From Arthrobacter nitrophenolicus (GTDB lineage Bacteria > Actinomycetota > Actinomycetes > Actinomycetales > Micrococcaceae): a DNA stretch of 64,000 nucleotides. Of this stretch, positions 41,305 through 48,353 are shown in pieces (the first letter of the stretch is position 1; the number at the start of each line of letters is the position of its first letter). A model generated the notes under the pieces. It did no database searches and had not been told where the DNA came from. It worked only from the letters and a program-made list of their open reading frames with translations. The stretch is from contig NZ_AOFD01000010.1 in NCBI RefSeq assembly GCF_000332815.1, positions 1 through 64,000 of the forward strand, in the 5' to 3' direction. The position numbers were made by a program, and so were the translations under genes.

Positions 41305-41874
41305 ATGGAATCGCTTGTGGTCCCGGTCCTCATCCTCCTGGCCGTCGTGGCAGGAGTGATGCTTGCCATGCGCGCCTTGGGTAAGCGCAAGGCAGCACAT
41401 CCGGCCGCGACTCCGCAGCCCGCGGCGACCTCAGCCGAGCTGGCCCGAGCAGCGGCAGCCAAGCTCTCGGAGGACGAGCACCGCCGGCTCTATGCCCTGA
41501 TCGCGCAGGGGCAGGCCATGGCAGCCATCAAGCTTTACTACGAGGCCACCGGCGACGGTTTGCGCGCCTCCCGGGATGCGGTGGGTGCACTGGCCGCCCA
41601 CCCGCAGCCCTACCGGAGCACGGAAGCAGCCGGCCCGGAGCCCGACGAGGACGACGACGAGCCGCAGCGGTTCCCCTACCGCTACCGCGCCATTGCGAGC
41701 AAGGGCGACGTCACCCGCGAGGTCAGCAGCAACATGCTTAACGACGAGATCTACGGCAGGATCCGCACCCTGGCACGGAATGGTGACAGGGAGGCGGCCG
41801 CGATGGCATTGACCCGCCACTCGGACATCTCCATGAAGCAGGCCCGGGAATTCATCGAGCTGCTGGACGATTAA
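41305..41874 (+). CDS. Membrane-anchored protein with a ribosomal L7/L12 C-terminal-like domain
   Basis: A 189-residue protein. It begins with a membrane helix (VVPVLILLAVVAGVMLAM) and then has an Ala-rich helix region with AELARAAAAKLSEDE. The segment QAMAAIKLYYEATGDGLRASRDAVGAL resembles the AIKxVREATGLGLKEAKDLV helix-turn-helix of the L7/L12 C-terminal domain. A Glu/Asp-rich linker and a C-terminal segment with SDISMKQAREFIELLDD follow. The family is conserved in Micrococcaceae but has no known function. Confidence 0.7.
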   Translation: MESLVVPVLILLAVVAGVMLAMRALGKRKAAHPAATPQPAATSAELARAAAAKLSEDEHRRLYALIAQGQAMAAIKLYYEATGDGLRASRDAVGALAAHPQPYRSTEAAGPEPDEDDDEPQRFPYRYRAIASKGDVTREVSSNMLNDEIYGRIRTLARNGDREAAAMALTRHSDISMKQAREFIELLDD

Positions 41875-41883
41875 GGCCCCGGC

Positions 41884-42219
41884 CTAGAAATCGAACAGCT
41901 CCCCCAGCCAGCCTTCCTTCTTCTTGTGCCGGCGGTCGTAATCCCGGTCATAGCCCTGCTTGCCGTACTTCCGGTCATCGTAGCGCGGTTGCTCACGCCC
42001 CGGCTGGAAGTTGGGATAGAGCGGGGGCGGCGTAGGACCTGACGCGGAGGGTGCAGGCCGGGCAGGCGCCGTGCCTGGCATCAGCTCCGCGGCCCGGTCC
42101 AGGATCTTGTCCAGCTCGCCTCGGTCCAGCCAGACCCCGCGGCACTGCGGACAGTAGTCAATTTCCACCCCGCTGCGCTCGGTCATCAACAGGTCCACGG
42201 CATCCACAGGGCATTTCAT
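41884..42219 (-). CDS. Zinc-ribbon protein (zf-TFIIB type)
   Basis: An 111-residue protein with the TFIIB-type zinc ribbon at the N-terminus: MKCPVDAVDLLM..RSGVEIDYCPQCRGVWLDRGELDKIL, with Cys3 and CPQC plus the WLDRGEL motif. A Pro-rich linker and a charged tail (DRKYGKQGYDRDYDRRHKKKEGW) follow. An alternative GTG start three codons upstream at 42228 is possible. Function unknown; these proteins are common neighbours of dnaB and small ribosomal genes. Confidence 0.8.
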   Translation of the reverse strand: MKCPVDAVDLLMTERSGVEIDYCPQCRGVWLDRGELDKILDRAAELMPGTAPARPAPSASGPTPPPLYPNFQPGREQPRYDDRKYGKQGYDRDYDRRHKKKEGWLGELFDF

Positions 42220-42266
42220 ATCCCGCACAACGACCGGCTGTCCCCGAAAGTTCGCTCCGGTCCGCG

Positions 42267-42893
42267 TCAGCGGTTCCCGGAGATGCCAGCCAGCAGCTGC
42301 TCGAAGGGGAGCGACTGCATCGGGGCAGGCTTGCGGCCGGGCTGGGTGCCGGTCAGCAGCCCGGCGAACTCGCCGGCAGCGCGGTCAATCCGGCCCGCGA
42401 GCGAGGAACCGCCGTCGTCCACCGTTCCCCAGTCCTGCGGCCCGGCAAAGACGCCTGTGGCGGTGATCCGCGTGCGCAGGTAGCTGAACAGGGGACGCAT
42501 GGCGTGGTCCAGGACCATTTGGTGGCGGTCCGTACCGCCCGTGGCACCCAGCAGCACTGCCTTGCCGTCCAGCGACTTGGGGTCCAGAACGTCGATGAAT
42601 GACTTGAACAGGCCGCTGTAGGACGCGCTGAATACGGGGGTTACGGCGATCAGCCCGTCGGACGCCTCCACGCCGGCAATGACTTCCGCCAGCCGGGGAG
42701 CGGCGTAACCGGTCACGAAGTTGTTGGCAATGTCCACCGCGAGGTCGCGGAGCTCCACGACGTCCACCGTCACGTCGTAACCGGCGGACGAGAGCTGCCG
42801 CTCCGCGGACGCCGCCAGCTGGTCAGCCAGCAGGCGGCTCGACGACGGGACACCGAGTCCAGCGGAAAGAACTGTGATGCGGCGGGTTTCCAT
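42267..42893 (-). CDS. NAD(P)H-dependent FMN reductase-like flavoprotein
   Basis: A 208-residue flavodoxin-like protein. The FMN-binding N-terminus is RRITVLSAGLGVPSSSRLLADQLA, the second site is ASDGLIAVTPVFSASYSGLFKSFIDVLD, and GKAVLLGATGGTDRHQM follows. These are the CE1759-type reductase features, known to supply reduced FMN to LLM oxygenases or to act on quinones and disulphides. Its partner oxygenase is not adjacent. An inverted repeat lies directly upstream. Confidence 0.85.
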   Translation of the reverse strand: METRRITVLSAGLGVPSSSRLLADQLAASAERQLSSAGYDVTVDVVELRDLAVDIANNFVTGYAAPRLAEVIAGVEASDGLIAVTPVFSASYSGLFKSFIDVLDPKSLDGKAVLLGATGGTDRHQMVLDHAMRPLFSYLRTRITATGVFAGPQDWGTVDDGGSSLAGRIDRAAGEFAGLLTGTQPGRKPAPMQSLPFEQLLAGISGNR

Positions 42894-42919
42894 GGCATAT
42901 CTCCTGTTGATCGTTCATT

Positions 42920-42949
42920 CACCATACATGCATTTGCATCTACATGGTG
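42920..42949. promoter_or_regulatory. Nested inverted repeats before the FMN reductase gene
   Basis: ATGCA-tt-TGCAT (42928-42939) lies inside CACCAT (42920-42925) and ATGGTG (42944-42949), about 27 bp before the start. The nested arms look like a winged-helix (MarR-type) repressor site, but no regulator is nearby. Confidence 0.4.
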
Positions 42950-42996
42950 AACGGCCGGCCTCCCGTGGGTATTCCCGTTGCCAGGTGCGCCCGAAG

Positions 42997-43848
42997 CTAC
43001 AGGAGTACCTCGCCGCGGATGCAGGTGCTGGAGTGCCCGCCGATCCACGTTTCGCCGCCCCCGGCTTTGACGTGGATGCGTCCGGCACGGCCGAGGACTG
43101 TCCCCTGTGCGGCCACGTATTCCTGCGGGGCCCTGCCGCTTGCCATCAACCATTGCGCTGCACCCGCATTGAAGCTGCCGGTAACGGGATCCTCCACCAT
43201 GGCATCCCCGGGAATGAAGGTGCGCACCTCAAAGTCGGCATCCGCACCCGGCCCGTGCGGGGCCACAACACCCACTTTCAAATCCCCCATGAGCGCCAGA
43301 TCGGGCTCCAGCGCAAGCACCTGCCCTGCAGAGGCAAGCAGCACGCCGATCCATTCCGGCCCGTTTACCAGCCAGGAAGCGTCAAGGATGTCCTCCGGCG
43401 CCAGGCGGAGTGCCGCCGCCAACTGCCCCCTGGTGGGTCCATCCACCGGCCCGAAGCGTGTCAGCGGCGGAGCAGCGAAGGCCAGCCGGCCGCCGTCGTG
43501 CTTTATGTGGACCAGACCCGCCCCGCACTCCTGCACCACGCTGCCGGGCGTCTTTGGAACTCCACCGGCCTCCAGCCAGGCGTGGGCCGAGCCCAGCGTG
43601 GGATGCCCGGCAAACGGAAACTCCTCGCTGCCGGTGAAGATCCGGACCCGGTAGTCGGCGCGGGGATCGGTGGGGGGCAGCAGGAACGTGGTTTCGGACA
43701 AATTGGTCCAGTTGGCGAAGTGCTGCATCTGGCCTCCGGTGAGGCCTTCGGCATCAAGGACAACGGCAAGCGGGTTGCCCCGGTACGCCCGTTCCGAAAA
43801 GACGTCAACCTGGTGGAACGGGCGCGGCCGGATGGGTTCGATAGTCAC
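42997..43848 (-). CDS. PhzF-family isomerase/epimerase-like protein
   Basis: The 283-residue protein has two diaminopimelate epimerase-like halves. FHQVDVFSERAYRGNPLAVVLDAEGL is the family signature opening, GSEEFPFAGHPTLGSAHAWL is in the first half, and EDPVTGSFNAGAAQWL in the second. The catalytic Glu of PhzF corresponds to that in SETTFLLPP. There is no phenazine gene nearby, so the substrate is unknown; most members are cytoplasmic proteins of unclear role. Confidence 0.87.
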   Translation of the reverse strand: MTIEPIRPRPFHQVDVFSERAYRGNPLAVVLDAEGLTGGQMQHFANWTNLSETTFLLPPTDPRADYRVRIFTGSEEFPFAGHPTLGSAHAWLEAGGVPKTPGSVVQECGAGLVHIKHDGGRLAFAAPPLTRFGPVDGPTRGQLAAALRLAPEDILDASWLVNGPEWIGVLLASAGQVLALEPDLALMGDLKVGVVAPHGPGADADFEVRTFIPGDAMVEDPVTGSFNAGAAQWLMASGRAPQEYVAAQGTVLGRAGRIHVKAGGGETWIGGHSSTCIRGEVLL

Positions 43849-43905
43849 CGCTGCATGCTAGCAGCAGTGCTGGCAGGACACAGGCGCGTCTGCGAGACTA
43901 CGTCC

Positions 43906-44327
43906 ATGGCAGAGAACAAGACGATGCCCACCGGCGTCCCGGTGGAGGAGTTCCTTGCGTCAGTGGAGCATCCCGGCCGGCGGAATGATGGCTACGAGTT
44001 GCTGGCCCTCATGCGGGAGGCCACCGGGCAGGAGCCGTGATGTGGGGACCCAGCATCGTGGGCTTCGGCAGGTACCACTACCGGTACGGCAGCGGCCGGG
44101 AGGGTGACTCCGCCGCCGTCGGTTTCTCGCCCCGCAAAGCCAGCCTCGCGCTGTACGGCCTGACGTACGGCCCGGAAGCCAAGGCACTGCTGGAGACATT
44201 GGGCAAGCACAAGGTGGGCGCTGCCTGCCTGTATATCAACAGGCTGGACGACGTGGGCAGGGACGTTCTCACCCGGCTGGTCCGCAGCGGGTACCGGCAC
44301 GTCATGGCAGAACTGCACAGCCCCTGA
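43906..44327 (+). CDS. DUF1801-family protein (frameshifted in this sequence)
   Basis: The start at 43906 gives MAENKTMPTGVPVEEFLASV..RRNDGYELLALM, and the second part, from 44037, gives MWGPSIVGFGRYHYRYGSGREGDSAAVGFSPRKASLALYG in another frame. The junction CAGGAGCCGTGATG lacks one G: CCGGTGATG would restore EPVMWGPSIVGFG. The complete protein has 140 residues, the usual size for this small iron-chaperone-fold family of unknown function. Confidence 0.78.
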
Positions 44328-44336
44328 AACCCAATT

Positions 44337-44377
44337 GAAAGACCCCCGCTGCCGGAATCCGGCAACGGGGGTCTTTC
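44337..44377. terminator. Bidirectional terminator between DUF1801 and rplI
   Basis: GAAAGACCCCCG-ctGCCGG pairs with CCGGC-aa-CGGGGGTCTTTC. The T-rich and A-rich flanks let it act in both directions, ending the rpsF-rplI operon 17 bp after its stop. Confidence 0.88.
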
Positions 44378-44393
44378 CAGGTGCAGTCAGGGA

Positions 44394-44846
44394 CTACTTG
44401 CCTGCTACTACGTCGAGTTCGATCACAGCAGCAACGTCGTCGTGCAGACGGACGTTGGCCTGGTAGGAACCGACCGACTTGATGTGGACGGGCAGTTCAA
44501 CCTTGCGCTTGTCGATGCTGCCCAGGCCTGCGGCCTCAACAGCGTTGGCGACGTCGGCCTGCTTGACCGTGCCGAACAGGCGTCCGGTTTCGCCGGCCTT
44601 GACGACGAGCTGAACCGGCTTGGACTGCAGTGCAGCGGCCTGCTTCTGAGCGTCTTCCAGGGAAGCGTGCTCGCGGGCGGCGCGGGCAGCCTTGATGGAC
44701 TCAACCTGCTTCTCGCCACCCTTCGACCAGGTCAGGGCGAAGTTGCGGGGCAGCAGGTAGTTACGTGCGTAACCGTCCTTGACCTCGACAACGTCGCCAG
44801 CAGCACCGAGACCGGTTACTTCGTGGGTCAGAATGAGCTTTGCCAT
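44394..44846 (-). CDS. rplI: 50S ribosomal protein L9
   Basis: A 150-residue L9 with the conserved N-terminal RNA-binding domain [33 protein letters not shown] and a long helix to the C-terminal domain ending [14 protein letters not shown]. It binds 23S rRNA on the large subunit. It is the last gene of the rpsF-ssb-rpsR-rplI operon, 17 bp after rpsR. Confidence 0.97.
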   Translation of the reverse strand: MAKLILTHEVTGLGAAGDVVEVKDGYARNYLLPRNFALTWSKGGEKQVESIKAARAAREHASLEDAQKQAAALQSKPVQLVVKAGETGRLFGTVKQADVANAVEAAGLGSIDKRKVELPVHIKSVGSYQANVRLHDDVAAVIELDVVAGK

Positions 44847-44863
44847 GTTAGTTAATCCCTTCC

Positions 44864-45103
44864 TTAGCCGCGGCCAGCGCCGGAGTAAGGCAGCAGAGCA
44901 ACTTCGCGGGCGTTCTTGATTGCCTGTGCGATCTTGCGCTGTTCCTGGACCGTGACGCCGGTGACGCGACGGGCGCGGATCTTTCCGCGGTCGGAGATGA
45001 ACTTGCGCAGCAATGCTACGTCCTTGTAGTCGATGACAGTGATGTCAGCGGCCTTCAAGGGGTTGGACTTTGGTTTGGGCTTACGGAGTTCAGCCTTAGC
45101 CAT
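44864..45103 (-). CDS. rpsR: 30S ribosomal protein S18
   Basis: A 79-residue S18 with [36 protein letters not shown]. The protein binds S6 and 16S rRNA in the small subunit platform. I see no Cys4 zinc motif in the first 30 residues, so it is the zinc-independent (C-minus) form. It follows ssb with a 125-bp gap. Confidence 0.96.
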   Translation of the reverse strand: MAKAELRKPKPKSNPLKAADITVIDYKDVALLRKFISDRGKIRARRVTGVTVQEQRKIAQAIKNAREVALLPYSGAGRG

Positions 45104-45228
45104 CGTGGAGCTCCTATTCTAGGGAGCCCGTGGATGTTGATCCACGGGATGGTGGTGGTCCGGCGGCGGCATCCGCACAGGTGCCGAAGGCACTTTCTGC
45201 GGTCCCGGCGTCGGGCCTTTATTGGTTG

Positions 45229-45801
45229 TTAGAAGGGAGGTTCGGAATCGGGGCCGTTGCCCCAGCCGCCCGCGTTGGAGACGCCGGGCGTGGCCCAGGG
45301 GTCATCCTGCGCAGCCTGCTGGTTGCCGCCGCCCCAGCCTCCACCGGAGTTGCCGCCCTGGCTTCCGCCAGAGTTGCCGCCTCCGAAGCCACCGCCGCTG
45401 TTGCCGCCACCAAAGCCGCCGCCCTGACCGCCGGAGCGCTGGGTGCGGTTGACCTTGGCATTGGCGTAGCGCAGGCTGGGGCCGATTTCGTCGACCTCGA
45501 GCTCGATAACGGTGCGCTTTTCGCCTTCTTTGGTTTCGTAGGAACGGCTCTTCAGACGGCCGGTAACGATGACGCGCATGCCCTTGGTAAGGGACTCGGC
45601 CACGTTTTCGGCTGCTTCACGCCAGACGGCGGCGCGGAGGAACAGGGTTTCCCCGTCCTTCCACTCGTTGGACTGGCGATCAAAGGTGCGCGGGGTGGAA
45701 GCGATGGTGAAGTTCGCTACTGCCGAACCGGACGGTGTGAACCGCAATTCCGGGTCATTGGTGAGATTACCGATGACCGTAATGGTGGTCTCGCCTGCCA
45801 T
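45229..45801 (-). CDS. ssb: Single-stranded DNA-binding protein
   Basis: The 190-residue SSB has an N-terminal OB fold ([45 protein letters not shown]), a Gly-rich disordered tail with [11 protein letters not shown] repeats (about 120-165), and the acidic C-terminal tip DSEPPF that recruits replication and repair partners. It sits between rpsF and rpsR, the conserved bacterial order. Confidence 0.96.
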   Translation of the reverse strand: MAGETTITVIGNLTNDPELRFTPSGSAVANFTIASTPRTFDRQSNEWKDGETLFLRAAVWREAAENVAESLTKGMRVIVTGRLKSRSYETKEGEKRTVIELEVDEIGPSLRYANAKVNRTQRSGGQGGGFGGGNSGGGFGGGNSGGSQGGNSGGGWGGGNQQAAQDDPWATPGVSNAGGWGNGPDSEPPF

Positions 45802-45874
45802 CTACTGCCTCCTTGTTCGATCCTGGGTGAAGAGTTCGTTTCCTGCGGGGTAAAGAATGAAGATCGGTGCTGAA

Positions 45875-46180
45875 TTACTCAGCAATAACCTTCTGCTCTT
45901 CGGGGCGGGTGATCTTGGTGCGCATGATGGTCTCGTTAAGAGACAGCTGGCGGTCAAGTTCCTTGGCGGTTTCCGGCTTGGCGGTGAAGTTCACCACGGC
46001 GTAGATACCTTCGGACTTCTTCTTGATGTCGTAAGCCAGACGGCGACGGCCCCAGATGTCAACCTTTTCGATGGTTCCACCATCGTTGGTGATGACGTTC
46101 AGGAACTTCTGAAGCGACGGCTCAACGGTACGCTCTTCGACCTCGGGGTCGATGATTACCATCAATTCGTAAGGACGCAT
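45875..46180 (-). CDS. rpsF: 30S ribosomal protein S6
   Basis: The 101-residue S6 begins [26 protein letters not shown] and contains [23 protein letters not shown]. The ATG at 46180 is chosen for the conserved MRPYEL start; an in-frame GTG four codons upstream is also possible. S6 pairs with S18 in the platform of the small subunit. It heads the operon. Its RBS lies inside a predicted inhibitory hairpin. Confidence 0.96.
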   Translation of the reverse strand: MRPYELMVIIDPEVEERTVEPSLQKFLNVITNDGGTIEKVDIWGRRRLAYDIKKKSEGIYAVVNFTAKPETAKELDRQLSLNETIMRTKITRPEEQKVIAE

Positions 46181-46183
46181 ATG

Positions 46184-46238
46184 TGAACCCACCTCCTTTG
46201 GGCTAAGCGGTTACGGCATTTCCGTAACAGGAGGTTCA
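46184..46238 (-). promoter_or_regulatory. RBS-masking leader hairpin of rpsF
   Basis: On the mRNA (minus strand), a stem GTTACGG/CCGTAAC with a five-base loop sits at 46210-46228. The outer arm TGAACCTCCT (46238-46229) can pair with the Shine-Dalgarno region AAAGGAGGT plus GGTTCA (46199-46184), with a small bulge. The SD would be hidden. Many bacteria regulate rpsF operons through an S6:S18-binding leader, and this could be the actinobacterial version. Confidence 0.55.
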
Positions 46239-46392
46239 TTTGCGATGCAGTGCCGTGGCCAGCCACCGGAACGGGGCGGGACGCAGCACAGACTTCACTA
46301 TCTTAGTGCATTTGGAACGGATAGGCGATTCGCGCTTGACTTCGAGCCTAGCCCCCGTGCGCCACCCGGCGCAGGACGGATGCCCCTATGTG

Positions 46393-46437
46393 GAAAACCG
46401 CCCGCCCGGGAGCCGAGGCGGCTTCCGGGCGGGCGGT
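46393..46437 (-). terminator. Terminator after the amino-acid permease
   Basis: A perfect 13-bp stem ACCGCCCGCCCGG / CCGGGCGGGCGGT with a 15-base loop is followed on the minus strand by TTTCC. It separates the permease from the ribosomal operon. Confidence 0.8.
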
Positions 46438-46460
46438 CCGTTGGACAGTCGGGGCGGGAA

Positions 46461-47878
46461 TTACGACGCCGGGCCTGCCGTGGCAGGGACTTCGCGGGCT
46501 TCGTCGCCGTCCCCGGCCTGGGCGGAGGCCGGGCCGGACCTGCGGTAGCGCCACACGCCCACGGCCACTACAACGGCTGCCAGTGCCACGGACAACAGCA
46601 GGGACTCGCGGGTGGATTCCAGGATGACCATGCCCACCACCAGGGCCACGATGCTGGCGATGGCCAGCCAGGTCAGGTACGGGAACAGCCACATCTTCAG
46701 CGCCAGGTCCTTGCCGGCAGCGCCCATCCGCTTGCGGAGGATCAGCTGGGAGGATGCGATCACCAGCCACACGAACAGGGCAATGGCACCGGAGGTGTTG
46801 ACCAGGAACAGGAAGACGGTGTCCGGGGCGATGTAGTTCAGGCCCACCGTCACGAACCCAACCACAGTGGAGGCCAGCACGGCGGAGGCGGGCACGCCAC
46901 GGCGCGAGATCTTCGTCCAGGACGCGGGGGCGTCACCGCGCTTGGACAGCGAGAAGAGCATGCGGCTGGCGGTATAAAGGCCGGAGTTCAGGCAGGACAG
47001 CACTGACGTCAGGACCACAACGTCCATGATGGTGCCGGCGCCGGGAATGCCGAAGAGTTCGATCACGGCAACGTAGGGGCTCTTGGCCACGCTGGCGTCG
47101 TTCCAGGGCAGCAGGGTGACCACGATGGCGATCGAGCGATGTAGAAGACCAGGATGCGCCACACTGTGGACTTCACGGCCTTCTTGACCGCATCCACCGG
47201 GTTCTCGGATTCGCCGGCAGCGATGGTGGCAATCTCGGCGCCGAAGAAGGAGAAGACCACAACCAGGATGCCGGCCAGGACAGCACCTGCGCCGTTGGGC
47301 ATGAACCCGCCGTTATCCACGAGGTTGCTCAGGCCGGGGGCGGGGACACCCGGGACCAGCCCAAGGATTGCCGCGGCACCGAAGAGCAGGAACAGCACGA
47401 TCGCGGCGACCTTGATCGAGGCGAACCAGAACTCGAACTCGCCGTAGGACTTCACGGAGCCAAGGTTGGTCAGCGTCAGCAGGACCATCAGGATCAGCGC
47501 CCAGACCCACTGGTCGATACCGGGCACCCAGCGGTGCATGATGGCGGCACCGGCGGTGGCTTCGATGCCGAGCACGATGATCCAGAACCAGGCGTAGAGC
47601 CAGCCGATGCTGAACCCCGCCCAGCGGCCGAGCGCCTTGTCCGCATAGGTGGAAAAGGAACCGGTCTCGGGGTTGGCCGCAGCCATTTCACCGAGCATGC
47701 GCATCACCAGGACCACCACGATGCCGGCCGCCATGTAGGCAACCAGGATTCCGGGGCCGGCCTGCTGGATGGCGGCACCGGAACCAACGAAGAGGCCTGC
47801 GCCGATGACGCCGGCGATCGCGATCATGGAAAGGTGCCGCGGCTTGAGCGACTTGGCTAACTGCTGGTCAGCGGGCAT
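46461..47878 (-). CDS. Amino-acid permease, APC family (GabP/CycA-like; frameshifted in this sequence)
   Basis: The N-terminal part from 47878 shows LKPRHLSMIAIAGVIGAGLFVGSGAAIQQAGPG, the hallmark of amino-acid/polyamine permeases, and GEMAAANPETGSFSTYADKALG. The frame breaks at about 47136, where one G is missing in the segment encoding FYIGSIAIVVTLLPW. The other frame has SVLSCLNSGLYTASRMLFSLSKRGDAP and ends at 46461. With one base added it has 472 residues and 12 helices. The family carries gamma-aminobutyrate, D-Ala/Ser/Gly or aromatic amino acids; the substrate is not resolved. Confidence 0.86.
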
Positions 47879-48353
47879 GGTGCGCCGTCCTTTGGGTCAT
47901 TGCGGAATGGATGGAAGCCGGACGCCGGTGTCAGGGGGCTGGCCGGTGCCGTTCAACGCTGCATCCAGTGTGGTGGGTCACAGGGTTTTTCCAACCCTAA
48001 GCGTGGCGCGGGAAGGGACGTCATGTGCAGCCGCACAGATGGCCGGAACCGGATTCAGATCTTCTCACAGGTGGGAGCAGCAGGAGTAATCAAAAGGTAC
48101 TCCAGGGGAAACGTTGAAACGCAGCGGAAATCACACGGAGTCAATCTTGAGCCAATCCAGCGGATATCTGCATGGTGCCCCGTGACGGGGCGGCGCTATA
48201 TTCACTTCTACGGCTGGGTACCGTGCTGGAGGCGTTGGGCCTGCAGCATGCCGGACCTCCGGTTGCGGCCCCGTAACCGGCAGTGCGGCGGTCACTGTTG
48301 GAACGGATTGAAGCGAAAAGAAAGCGGTCTCCTTTTTCAGGGATGGGGACCCC
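47879..48353. other. Divergent intergenic region before the LAL regulator
   Basis: About 475 bp lie between the permease start and the LuxR-family gene. I find no further gene. The region contains short dyads but no clear -10/-35 set or strong repeat. Any operator for the LAL regulator would be expected here. Confidence 0.5.
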
